The notes under the pieces: generated by a model
Seen by the model: the letters and a program-made list of their open reading frames with translations, nothing else
Database searches by the model: none
What the model was told of the DNA's origin: nothing
Translations under genes and position numbers: made by a program
Assembly: GCA_937941765.1 (NCBI GenBank)
Contig: CALDGQ010000021.1
Location: 1-64,000, forward strand
Direction: 5' to 3'
Source: an uncultured Saprospiraceae bacterium
Lineage (GTDB): Bacteria > Bacteroidota > Bacteroidia > Chitinophagales > Saprospiraceae
Length of the DNA: 64,000 bases
Shown: piece after piece, positions 1 to 8,635 of the stretch
Layout of the letters: each line of letters opens with the position of its first letter
Numbering within the stretch: the first letter of the stretch is position 1

Positions 1-1
1 C

Positions 2-2311
2 TTGACTTTCGATGATGTAACTTCTGCTGGTGATTGCGCTACTGGATACACGGTAACACGTACTTGGACTGCAATCGATGCTTGTGGTAATGAAGTAACT
101 ACTGCTCAAACTGTAACAGTTGCTGATGATACAGAAACTACAGTTGCTTTCTCTAACGTTCCTGCTGATCAGATCATCAATTGTGGTGACTCTTTTGAAT
201 TCGGAACTCCTGGAATTGCTACTAACTGTACTGATGAAGCTGTTATTACTTTTGAAGACAATACTGTTGAAGGTACTTGTGCTTCAAGTTATGCAGTGAC
301 TCGTACATGGACAGCTATTGCTTGTAACATTACGGTTACGGCTGAAGCTACCATTACAGTTGAAGATGCTCAAATCCCTACTTTCGACACAACACCAACT
401 GATAAGTTTGTTGCTTGTGGAGAAACAATGGAATTTGATACACCTTTATTTTCTGATAACTGTTCTGAAGTAACTATCTCTCACACGGACGCTACTAATA
501 ATGCTTCATGCGAAACAGGTATGGTCATGACCAGAACTTGGACCATCGCAGATGCATGTGGTAACGTTGCAAACATTGCTCAAACAATTACACGTGAAGC
601 GGATTCAGTTGCACCAACATTTGCACAAATCCCTCAGGGAGGAAATGTAACTTGTGATGGCAACTTCGAATTTGGTGAGCCTGTTGTTGCTGACAACTGT
701 TCTGAAGTAAACGTTACTTATGAAGATCAAGCTCAAGAAGGATCTTGTGAATTAGGTTACTCTTTCACACGTACTTGGACTGCAGCTGATGCTTGTGGCA
801 ATGTTGCAACTGCTCAACAAACTTTTGTTATTGAGAATGACAACACTGCTCCGACATTTACATTTGTACCAGCAAACGAACAACTTACTTGTGTCGCTAA
901 TCCTGTATTTGGAGAAGCAACCGCAATGGATGCTTGTTCTAATGTTGCATTATCATTTGAAGATGTTGTTGAAAATACGGATTGTGCAGTTGCACAGACA
1001 TACACTCGTACATGGACTGCTGTTGATGATTGCGGAAACGTAACTCAAGCACAACAAGTATTGACCGTTATGCCTGATACAGATGCACCTATCTTTAGTT
1101 TCGTACCTGAAGATGGAGTAGTAAATTGTGATGTAATTATTGAAGATAATTTCGGAACTCCGGAAGCACTTGATAATTGTGGATCTAATTTGACTATGAC
1201 ATTTGAAGATGTAACTGCTGAATTGGAATGTGGAATTATGGTAACACGTACTTGGTCTGTTGTAGATGCTTGCGGAAACGTAGCAACTGCTTCTAAATCA
1301 CTTACTGTTCAAGATAATGCACAACCTGAAGTTGTATTTGCTCCTGAAAATAAAGTATTGTCTTGTGGAACTGAAATTCCATTAGAAACTGCTTCATTTG
1401 CTGATAATTGTGATGCTGACTTTGAAGTAACATTCGAAGAAACAACTGAACAATTAACTTGCGGATACATTATTCACCGTACATGGACTGCAGTTGATAA
1501 CTGCTCTAATGTAACTGAAGTGAACCAAACAATTGAAGTTTCTGACAACGCTGCTCCATTATTTGATCTAGTTCCTACTGATCAAGCGATGAGCTACGAT
1601 GCATTCTTCAACTGGACGGCTCCTTCTGTAACTGCTCAGGACGATTGCTCTTCTGCAAATGTGTCTGCCCCAGTTATTACTGACAATGATGATTGCGATA
1701 ACTTCAAGTACTTTGTTACTTGGACAGCTAATGATGATTGTGGTAATGTAACTGAGCACACGATGACAATTCCTATCACGGATGCAACAATGGAAGTATC
1801 ATTAGATGCTCCAACTGCATTGCTTGAAGGAAATGAAGAAGTATTAGTTGCAAATGTTGATTTCGGTTTAGCTCCTTACACTTATGACTGGACTATTTTG
1901 GAAGGTCAAGGTTGGACACTAAACCAAGAAGGAAACTTAGCTAATATTTCTGCAGGAAATCAAGATGCGACGTTTGAAGTAAGAGTAACAGATGCACATG
2001 GTTGTTCTAACACAACTGTGATTGATGTTGCTTCAACTTCTATCATCACAACTACTGAGTTCTTTGAAATTCTTCCTAACCCTACTTATGGGGACTTAAA
2101 CATTAACTATACTTCTGAACTTGAAGCTACTAGTAAAGTGACCGTTTATGACATGTTAGGTAGAAAGTTACATACATGGAAATTTGACGCTATCAAAGGA
2201 ATTAACAACAATAACATTGATGTTACTCCATTGGCAGATGCTACTTACGTAATTACAGTTGAAGTTGGTGAAAGACTTTATCACCAGAAGTTTGTCAAGT
2301 TGGCGAACTAA
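2..2311 (+). CDS. Secreted HYR-like repeat protein with T9SS sorting domain (5' partial)
   Basis: The gene runs in from the left edge, so its start and signal peptide are missing. About eight tandem units of roughly 80 residues are visible, each with a PxF start, a conserved Cys pair, a DNC motif, and a TRTWTAxDACGN signature ending in TVxD. These are HYR-like Ig-fold repeats. After residue ~600 an SprB/PKD-like segment follows, then a C-terminal T9SS type A domain (ILPNPTYGDLNINY ... KFVKLAN). It is probably a cell-surface or released adhesive protein exported through the type IX system. Repeat 2 is odd: its signature is shortened to AIACNIT, losing the usual DACGN. A strong terminator follows. 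The ligand is unknown. Confidence 0.85.
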   Translation: MTFDDVTSAGDCATGYTVTRTWTAIDACGNEVTTAQTVTVADDTETTVAFSNVPADQIINCGDSFEFGTPGIATNCTDEAVITFEDNTVEGTCASSYAVTRTWTAIACNITVTAEATITVEDAQIPTFDTTPTDKFVACGETMEFDTPLFSDNCSEVTISHTDATNNASCETGMVMTRTWTIADACGNVANIAQTITREADSVAPTFAQIPQGGNVTCDGNFEFGEPVVADNCSEVNVTYEDQAQEGSCELGYSFTRTWTAADACGNVATAQQTFVIENDNTAPTFTFVPANEQLTCVANPVFGEATAMDACSNVALSFEDVVENTDCAVAQTYTRTWTAVDDCGNVTQAQQVLTVMPDTDAPIFSFVPEDGVVNCDVIIEDNFGTPEALDNCGSNLTMTFEDVTAELECGIMVTRTWSVVDACGNVATASKSLTVQDNAQPEVVFAPENKVLSCGTEIPLETASFADNCDADFEVTFEETTEQLTCGYIIHRTWTAVDNCSNVTEVNQTIEVSDNAAPLFDLVPTDQAMSYDAFFNWTAPSVTAQDDCSSANVSAPVITDNDDCDNFKYFVTWTANDDCGNVTEHTMTIPITDATMEVSLDAPTALLEGNEEVLVANVDFGLAPYTYDWTILEGQGWTLNQEGNLANISAGNQDATFEVRVTDAHGCSNTTVIDVASTSIITTTEFFEILPNPTYGDLNINYTSELEATSKVTVYDMLGRKLHTWKFDAIKGINNNNIDVTPLADATYVITVEVGERLYHQKFVKLAN

Positions 2312-2337
2312 TAAGCTTTGACTTATGAATAGGATTA

Positions 2338-2372
2338 GGGGCGTTGCGTTTGCAGCGCCCCTTTCTTTTTTT
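2338..2372 (+). terminator. Rho-independent terminator of the repeat protein
   Basis: A ten-base-pair GC-rich stem (GGGGCGTTGC with GCAGCGCCCC, one G-U pair) has a 4-nt loop and is followed by a T-rich tract, 27 nt after the stop codon. Confidence 0.85.
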
Positions 2373-2491
2373 TGTTTTTTACCGGTCCTGTCGAACGGTT
2401 TTACCATTCTCTGCTGATATGTCGTCCCTTCAGGACTTTTATTCTGATAAAAGCTATAGATTTGTACTGGTAATTAAACAACTTTAATTGA

Positions 2492-2956
2492 ATGAAACAT
2501 CTTATTAGAAGTATAAAAAAGAAAGACATTGATGCTTTAAAATCAGTATTGAATTCTAGTGAATTATTCCCATCGGAAATGCTGGATGATATGATCAATG
2601 ATTATTTTACGAATCCTGAATCAACTGATATTTGGTTTACAACCGTAATTGATAACAAACCAATTTCAATTGCATATTGTGCACCGGAAAGAATGACTGA
2701 TGGAACTTACAATCTTTATGCAATTGCTGTAACCAAAGAAATGCAAGGAAAAGGAATCGGTGGTCAAATGATGGAGTACATTGAAAATTTACTTCGAGAA
2801 AAAGGACATCGTATTTTGTTGGTAGAAACTTCAGGGAAGGAGGAGTATGAATTGACTCGCCAATTCTATCTTAAAAATAATTATATATTACAAGCTAGGA
2901 TTCCTGAATTTTATGAGGCTGGGGATGATAAGATTGTTTTTTGGAAAAAATTGTAG
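2492..2956 (+). CDS. GNAT family N-acetyltransferase
   Basis: This 154-residue protein has the GNAT fold. The acetyl-CoA pyrophosphate-binding motif is visible as MQGKGIGGQMMEY at about residues 84-96, preceded by the beta4 strand NLYAIAVTKE. It transfers an acetyl group from acetyl-CoA to an amine; the substrate cannot be told from sequence. The length is normal for a single-domain GNAT. The ATG lies in an A/T-rich context with no Shine-Dalgarno, as is usual in Bacteroidota. It stands alone between a terminator and a convergent gene. It could act on a small molecule or on a protein N-terminus. Confidence 0.8.
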   Translation: MKHLIRSIKKKDIDALKSVLNSSELFPSEMLDDMINDYFTNPESTDIWFTTVIDNKPISIAYCAPERMTDGTYNLYAIAVTKEMQGKGIGGQMMEYIENLLREKGHRILLVETSGKEEYELTRQFYLKNNYILQARIPEFYEAGDDKIVFWKKL

Positions 2957-2981
2957 GGTCACACAACGGCACTAGCAGAAA

Positions 2982-3017
2982 AAAATGGGACAGCACATTC
3001 CTGCACTACCCCATTTT
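2982..3017. terminator. Possible bidirectional terminator between convergent genes
   Basis: An AAAATGGG / CCCATTTT stem of 8 bp with a 20-nt loop lies between the 3' ends of the GNAT gene and the minus-strand T9SS protein. The large loop makes it a weak call. Confidence 0.45.
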
Positions 3018-3036
3018 CAAAACTTAATTTCTAGTT

Positions 3037-5640
3037 TTATTTAACCAGCACTACTTTTCTAACAACCACATTTTCTTCAACAATAAATTTACACCAATAC
3101 AAACCGTTTTGCAAAACCGCAATATCTACGACTTGATTTGATAAGTCAATTTGGTTATTGTTATAAACCAATTTTCCTGACTGGTCAAAAATTTGCAACG
3201 CAACTGATTTTGCTAAATTTTCATCTACATTAATATTTAATTGACCTGCTGTCGGATTTGGGAATACATGAATCGCATTTTCTAAACTAATTTCTTCTAT
3301 ACCTACAACTGTATTTACAAGAATTTGCACCGAACTACCAACACACCCACTTATATCTGTAACTGACACGGTATATGTTCCTGCAGTTAAAGTTTGCGGA
3401 TCTTCACTTGTTGATACAACGACACCATTCTCATCTTGCCAAATATAGGTGAATCCACCGGCACCGCCAGAAGCTGTAATAAAAATCGAACCATTGTTAC
3501 TTCCTGTGTCATCTTGTACCAAATCAATGGCTATAGAAATTGGTGTTGGTGCTTCTACTTCAACACTGCTAATCATTTCACATCCGTTGCTATCTTGCAC
3601 AGTAACCATATAGGTTCCTGCTATTAGATTTGTAATAGTAGGAGTGTTTTCATCATTACTCCAATTGAATTGATAAGGTGGTGTACCTCCGGAAGTGGTC
3701 ACCGCAGCAGTTCCATCTGCAAGACCAAAACAAGATACATTTGTACTAGATAATTCACTTACTATGGTATTATCTGGAATGGTCACCATAAAAGAACAAG
3801 AAGATACATTTGATTCATTATCCGTTGCTTCATAAATTACAGTACTTGTTCCAACTGGGAATTGAGATCCCGATGGCAAGCCTGAGACTAAAACAGGTGT
3901 TATATTTTGTGTACAATTATCATCAACGATTGGCAGTGAATATTCAACGACACCACCACAATTTGGTGTAAAAATAGTAGGACAAATTATAGTAGGAGCA
4001 ATGTTATCTTGAATATTAATTTGGGCCAATGCTGTATCCATGTTGCCTGAATCATCTGTAACTGTAGTAATTACTTCTTGCAGACCAATATCTGAACAGT
4101 CAAAAACATTTGGCACTATACTAAAAGTAAGTAAGCCACCACAATTATCAGTACTCCCAACATCTAAAAGTGCTGGATCATCAATCACATATTGACCTGC
4201 TGAGTCAATGCTAACATTTAACAAGGTTAAAACCACAGGCTGAGGAGGTGTTGTATCATCAGCAACAATTGTATAATTTTCCATCGTTGAACACCCATTA
4301 TTATCAGTAATTGTAACAATGTAATTTCCTGCCGCCAAATTGGTGCTACTACCACCTGGCCATGAAATGTTATAAGGAAGTGTTCCACCATTAACTGTTG
4401 CATTTGCCGTTCCATCAGTATCAGTAGCGCACTGTACATCCGTCGTAGAAACAGTTGCAACCAACTGACTTGGTTCATTTACAATGGCAATATCATTAAC
4501 CGAGTTACCACTAGCATCTGTTACTGTAAATGGATAACTACCTGCTGCCAATCCAGTGATGGTTTGAGTTGTCATTCCATTTTGCCAAGCGTATATATAA
4601 GGTGTAGTGCCACCTGTTGGAGTAGCTGTCGCTGCACCATCGTTACCACCATTGCAGGAAGCGTTGATCACATTCCATGAACTAATCAATGGAACAGAAG
4701 GCTGAATTGGTGCAGCAATTGGACTCACCAATATATTGTTAGTTTCGTCCAATTCCGATATAACAGATCCTGCATCAATAACAATAATCAGGTAATAATT
4801 ACCTGGAGTTAAATTTGCAGGAATCGAAATAGCGCCTTGTACACTAGGAATGCTTCCTTGCTGTGTAAAACCAGTTACCAAATCTCCCACACTGATATCA
4901 CTCGGATCAAAAACTGCATCTGTTGATAGATAACTCATTATATTGTAATCTCCAATTACATCTGCATTTCCAATATTGTTGATATCAAAATCAAAGAAGA
5001 CCACTTCTCCAGGAGAATAGGATGCATTCCAACCTACTAGATTCGAAAGGGTCAAATCAGCACCCAACGGTGTTCCAGCGATTGTGCCAGAAACTGATGT
5101 AGAAACTACAAAATCACTTGAGGTATTTGACCCTGGATTGTTGTCTGTTATATTTCCAATCCCATAAAAAGTAATTACCTCATTTGCTGTACTTGCTGGA
5201 GATGTCCAATCCACAGTCCAAGTAGCCATTCTGTTAATATCATATGGTTGAGCTGGACTATGTTCAAAATATTCTTTAAAACCACTAGCAACTGCTGCAC
5301 CTGCAGATGGATTTGACAAGACACCTGCACTAGGTCCCGTTGGATTACTTGAACCTAAAACTAACATCGAAAATCCTGCAGACAATGAAATTCCATCAGG
5401 GTTTGAAATCACAACCGACAATGGGTACGTCGTGTTAGGAGTGATCATAGATGGCACTCCTTGAATTTGAATGTCACCTGTCATCCCCAAACTATTTCCA
5501 GAATGACAACCAGCACATGTACTTTCACCAGGAGCTCCTGTGTAACCATTTGGTGCATTACCACTGTAACTCATAAATAGAAATGCGAGGAATAGTATTC
5601 CAAATATTGAATACGTTGTTCGAAGTAAAGGATGTCTCAT
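3037..5640 (-). CDS. T9SS-secreted multidomain protein with CxxCH motif, CARDB, SprB and HYR domains
   Basis: This 867-residue exported protein has a hydrophobic signal segment at ~8-25. Next comes the N-terminal choice-of-anchor V type block, NGYTGAPGESTCAGCHSG, containing CAGCH at residues 42-46, which looks like a c-type haem attachment site. An Ig-like part follows, then a CARDB-like domain (~200-310), three SprB-like units with GGTxPYxxxW and TVTDxxGC signatures, a HYR domain (~470-640), and a C-terminal T9SS type A sorting domain (IHVFPNPTAGQLNIN). Mosaic proteins like this are moved to the cell surface. Whether haem is bound is untested; in this family the motif may be structural. It is a single-gene unit. 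Confidence 0.85.
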   Translation of the reverse strand: MRHPLLRTTYSIFGILFLAFLFMSYSGNAPNGYTGAPGESTCAGCHSGNSLGMTGDIQIQGVPSMITPNTTYPLSVVISNPDGISLSAGFSMLVLGSSNPTGPSAGVLSNPSAGAAVASGFKEYFEHSPAQPYDINRMATWTVDWTSPASTANEVITFYGIGNITDNNPGSNTSSDFVVSTSVSGTIAGTPLGADLTLSNLVGWNASYSPGEVVFFDFDINNIGNADVIGDYNIMSYLSTDAVFDPSDISVGDLVTGFTQQGSIPSVQGAISIPANLTPGNYYLIIVIDAGSVISELDETNNILVSPIAAPIQPSVPLISSWNVINASCNGGNDGAATATPTGGTTPYIYAWQNGMTTQTITGLAAGSYPFTVTDASGNSVNDIAIVNEPSQLVATVSTTDVQCATDTDGTANATVNGGTLPYNISWPGGSSTNLAAGNYIVTITDNNGCSTMENYTIVADDTTPPQPVVLTLLNVSIDSAGQYVIDDPALLDVGSTDNCGGLLTFSIVPNVFDCSDIGLQEVITTVTDDSGNMDTALAQINIQDNIAPTIICPTIFTPNCGGVVEYSLPIVDDNCTQNITPVLVSGLPSGSQFPVGTSTVIYEATDNESNVSSCSFMVTIPDNTIVSELSSTNVSCFGLADGTAAVTTSGGTPPYQFNWSNDENTPTITNLIAGTYMVTVQDSNGCEMISSVEVEAPTPISIAIDLVQDDTGSNNGSIFITASGGAGGFTYIWQDENGVVVSTSEDPQTLTAGTYTVSVTDISGCVGSSVQILVNTVVGIEEISLENAIHVFPNPTAGQLNINVDENLAKSVALQIFDQSGKLVYNNNQIDLSNQVVDIAVLQNGLYWCKFIVEENVVVRKVVLVK

Positions 5641-5786
5641 AATTAATAGTGTTTTTAATTTTAACTCGAAGTTAAGACTCTATTTGAAAAGATGTCAAAA
5701 CTTATAAATAAGTTTGTCAAAGAAATAAATTTAGCTTTTGGGTAAATTAACTAAATTTCAATTGATTAAGGTTGCGTTTTGCCAAT

Positions 5787-5826
5787 AAAAAAACCCTTGA
5801 AGTATCCTGTACTCCAAGGGTTTTTT
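5787..5826 (-). terminator. Rho-independent terminator
   Basis: The stem AAAAACCCTTG/CAAGGGTTTTT continues as AGTA/TACT, with an internal bulge and a short loop. It lies just after the stop of the minus-strand Lys/Pro-rich gene. A and T tracts on both sides let it work in either direction. Confidence 0.8.
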
Positions 5827-5844
5827 ATACGAATCTAAAAACTG

Positions 5845-6642
5845 TTAGTTCTTAGTTTTAATCTTTTTTGGCTTTTTAATAGTAGCCTTTTTCTTGATAA
5901 TACCGCCTTTCTCGTCTACTTCTTTATATCCTTGTTCTGTCCATTTGTAAGGACGAACTGGGTATTGCTTCTTATGCAAACCTTCGTGTTTACCAGGATG
6001 TTCACATCCTTTTACGCCACACTGAGGTGCACCTTTTGTACTTGGATGCGGCATTCCAGTTGTTTTTGCTGGTTTGCTTTCTACTTTTCTAACCTTCCCA
6101 TTACTGTTATTTGGAATCTTCTTTCTTGTAGTTGCGCTTCCCTTTTTTGACCCAGTTAAAACATCTCCATTTTTTGTAGATGGTTTGTTAGGCTTGTTTG
6201 GTTTAACTTTATCCTTTTTGTTTGTCACAACTGGTATGTCCTTCTTAGGCTTCGTAGGCTTTTTAGCTTTTGTTGGGCCTTCAGGTCTTGTACTAGTAGA
6301 CTTACTTGGCTTATTAGGCTTTACTCTGTCAGTTTTCGGCTTTACAACTTTTACATCTTTAGTTGGTTTTACACCACCTGTTTTAGGAGGCTTCACACCA
6401 CCTGTCTTAGGAGGTTTTACACCACCTGTTTTTACATCTGTTCTAGGCTTTTGAGCAGTTGCCTTTACTGTATTTTTTTTCTTTTTCTTTTTTCCAAAAG
6501 TTCTTTTCCACCAACCTTCTTTCTTAACTGTTTCAGTTGTTTCAGTTCTTGTAGTAGTAGTTGGAGTTTGCGCTGTTACAGTATCAATACTCAATGCAAA
6601 TAGCATCATGAAACTGAACATTAAAATCAATTGCTTTTTCAT
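5845..6642 (-). CDS. Exported Lys/Pro/Thr-rich protein of unknown function
   Basis: I do not recognise this family. The 265-residue protein starts with a clear signal peptide (MKKQLILMFSFMMLFALSI, cleavage near TAQ). A basic, low-complexity region at ~40-205 follows, with three tandem TGGVKPPK octads and many KPNKP/KPTKP runs. Near 207-225 there is a compact Cys/His motif, CGVKGCEHPGKHEGLH, that could bind a metal. The tail is again very lysine-rich. The Pro/Lys content suggests an unstructured periplasmic or envelope polypeptide that may contact anionic polymers. It is monocistronic, with its own terminator. Confidence 0.65.
   Translation of the reverse strand: MKKQLILMFSFMMLFALSIDTVTAQTPTTTTRTETTETVKKEGWWKRTFGKKKKKKNTVKATAQKPRTDVKTGGVKPPKTGGVKPPKTGGVKPTKDVKVVKPKTDRVKPNKPSKSTSTRPEGPTKAKKPTKPKKDIPVVTNKKDKVKPNKPNKPSTKNGDVLTGSKKGSATTRKKIPNNSNGKVRKVESKPAKTTGMPHPSTKGAPQCGVKGCEHPGKHEGLHKKQYPVRPYKWTEQGYKEVDEKGGIIKKKATIKKPKKIKTKN
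6365..6435 (-). repeat. Tandem 24-bp coding repeats (TGGVKPPK units)
   Basis: Three near-identical copies of a 24-nt unit based on ACACCACCTGTTTTAGGAGG encode the TGGVKPPK/TGGVKPTK octads of the basic exported protein. The copies differ at single bases. The in-frame period allows slippage to change copy number without breaking the gene. Confidence 0.7.
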
Positions 6643-6819
6643 ATTTAAAAATTTTATGAGAATTTACTTATTTATACTTATGACGACAAGGTCTGACATG
6701 TGGTCGTTAATTTCTTTTAATTCGAACTTAAAAATGTGTTAAAATTGGGATTTCACACATAAATCATACGATTTACAAGAGAGATAATTACCGTTAAATG
6801 ACCTAATTTGAAGTAAATC

Positions 6820-8178
6820 TTACTGGCTACAAGGATTAATTTCTGCAATAAAATCCATATTCGATTGGAATCCTGGGTTTAATTCGATGTAATTTCCGTA
6901 GAAGGTTGTGTTCAACGCGGAGCTGATTACACCGTCCGAATAAACCGTATTAGCGGCTTGATAAACTCCAGGAGCAACGGTATTCATTTCGTATCTGTTT
7001 GTAGGACAGCCTACACAAGCAATATTATTTTCAGCAATGACTCTATATATGTTGTTATCAAAACTAGCCAAATACAATTCGCCAAATTCATCTTCTCCAA
7101 AAGAAATGATGTTACCAACATTTGTGGAAAATTTTGTTGATACCCCATTTGGCAAAACAGTCCATAGATTTTGAGAATACGTATCAGCGCATAAATAATA
7201 ACCTTGTAAACCCGGTAATTCGCATCCACGGTATACGTATCCTCCAACAATGGAAGCGCCACCAGTCACTGATGAATGACTATATTCAAATATCGGATTT
7301 GTGTACGCACTGCTGTTACAAGGAGCGGTATTTAATGGGCAATTATTAGCACTATAACAATGTGCTCCCTCCATCATACTCCAGCCATAATTTTGACCAC
7401 CAACACTATTAGCGGGCTGATAATTTACTTCTTCCCATGCATTTTGGCCAACATCTGCCAACCACATATCTCCATTCGATCTATCAAAACTGAATCGCCA
7501 AGGATTTCGCAGTCCTGATGCCCAAATTTCATCTAACCAATCAGGATCTCCGACGTATGGATTATCAGCAGGAATTCCATAATATGGAAACGCATTCATA
7601 TTTTCATTGACATCAATTCGTAAAATTTTTCCTAGAAAATTATCGCCATCCATCACACCACAATTTGCAGCTCCGCCACCATCACCCAATGGAATATACA
7701 AATATCCATCTGCACCAAATTTCAAATCTCCTGCATTGTGATTCCAAGCCGGTTGATTAACTGAAATCATAATTTTTTCAGAAGTTGGATCTGCCACATT
7801 TGGATCTGCGGCACTCACTTGATATCTCGCAATTCTCGTATCACCGGCAGTATTGGTATAATTGACATAGAAATATCCATTATTGATATAATCTGGATGA
7901 AAAGCTAAACCTAACAATCCTCTTTCGCCATTGGTGGAAACTTTTGAGGAGATATTCAAAAAATTTCCAGAAATTAGGATTCCATTACTATCAAGGATCT
8001 TTACAGTCCCTCCTTTTTCAACAATAAATAGACGATCAGAACCATCACTAGCATTGACGATACCCAATGGTTGAGAAAATCCACTTGCATAAAATTGAGC
8101 GATTGGAGTAGATTGTGCGATTGCAGATATAATACAAATGATCGACAGTAGTTGGATTAATACTAATTTCGTTTTCAT
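6820..8178 (-). CDS. PQQ-dependent glucose/sorbosone dehydrogenase family protein, secreted
   Basis: The 452-residue protein has a signal peptide (MKTKLVLIQLLSIICIISAIA-Q) and a six-bladed beta-propeller of the GSDH/soluble glucose dehydrogenase type. The family motif WNHNAGDLKFGADGYLYIP, followed by LGDGGG, lies at residues 146-169, with His147 as the likely catalytic base. GLRNPWRFSFD and the DVGQNAWEEV blade are also present. These enzymes oxidise sugars or aldoses in the periplasm using PQQ and calcium. The last ~55 residues form a 3-coathanger-stack-like tail ending NPCSQ, and no T9SS sorting domain is fused. An orphan sorting-domain fragment lies just upstream of this gene. The substrate is not predictable. 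Confidence 0.85.
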   Translation of the reverse strand: MKTKLVLIQLLSIICIISAIAQSTPIAQFYASGFSQPLGIVNASDGSDRLFIVEKGGTVKILDSNGILISGNFLNISSKVSTNGERGLLGLAFHPDYINNGYFYVNYTNTAGDTRIARYQVSAADPNVADPTSEKIMISVNQPAWNHNAGDLKFGADGYLYIPLGDGGGAANCGVMDGDNFLGKILRIDVNENMNAFPYYGIPADNPYVGDPDWLDEIWASGLRNPWRFSFDRSNGDMWLADVGQNAWEEVNYQPANSVGGQNYGWSMMEGAHCYSANNCPLNTAPCNSSAYTNPIFEYSHSSVTGGASIVGGYVYRGCELPGLQGYYLCADTYSQNLWTVLPNGVSTKFSTNVGNIISFGEDEFGELYLASFDNNIYRVIAENNIACVGCPTNRYEMNTVAPGVYQAANTVYSDGVISSALNTTFYGNYIELNPGFQSNMDFIAEINPCSQ

Positions 8179-8216
8179 ATTTTGGGTTTTTTGAAATTTG
8201 GAGTAGTGTAATATAG

Positions 8217-8480
8217 TTAGAATTTTATTATTTTTTGGCTTGTAATTAATTCATTTTTTTGATCAAAAATTACTAACACATACAACCCACTTTGGTATTG
8301 ATTGGTTTCAATGTACCCGTTTTGCAATTTTCCTGAGGCTAACAATTGTCCGGTACCATTGATCAGCTGATAGCTATGGGTTGCACTATTTTCTATTTGG
8401 ACGTTGATTCGATCATTAAAAGGATTTGGAAAAACTTGGATGCCAGTAATTTCGATTTTATCTTCTAGATTGGATGTATT
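8217..8480 (-). pseudogene. Orphan T9SS type A sorting-domain remnant
   Basis: Read on the minus strand, this is an 87-codon open stretch bounded by an in-frame TAA upstream and TAA downstream, with no Met codon. It encodes a complete T9SS C-terminal domain: IQVFPNPFNDRINVQIEN, then GTGQLLASGKL, GLYVLVIF and QKIIKF at the end. Without a start it should not be translated alone. It is the surviving 3' end of a lost secreted-protein gene, or a domain cut from a neighbour. It lies 38 bp upstream of the sugar dehydrogenase start. Confidence 0.75.
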
Positions 8481-8590
8481 TTAATTGAATATCAAAATAC
8501 GAAATAAGACAACAGCATAAAATTTATGGCCTTAAATTAACATTAACTAATCTTTCAATTGCTTCAGTTAACACCAAGAAAGATTTAAAT

Positions 8591-8622
8591 AAAAAAGCGC
8601 ATCCAAAAGATGCGCTTTTTTT
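8591..8622 (-). terminator. Rho-independent terminator of the alpha-galactoside operon
   Basis: The stem AAAAAAGCGCATC / GATGCGCTTTTTT has a 5-nt loop. It lies 14 nt beyond the stop of the minus-strand symporter gene. Confidence 0.85.
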
Positions 8623-8635
8623 CGTTTGATCAATT

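Noticed and set aside
2401-2480. Possible small gene between the first terminator and the GNAT gene
   Set aside because: No ORF with start and protein-like composition in the gap.
5510-5525. Calling the 867-aa T9SS protein a cytochrome c
   Set aside because: Only one CxxCH motif in an adhesion-type mosaic; haem binding cannot be claimed from sequence alone.
6074-6454. 126-codon plus-strand ORF with Phe/Leu-rich sequence
   Set aside because: It is the antisense shadow of the Lys/Pro-rich exported protein; its repeats only mirror the coding repeats.
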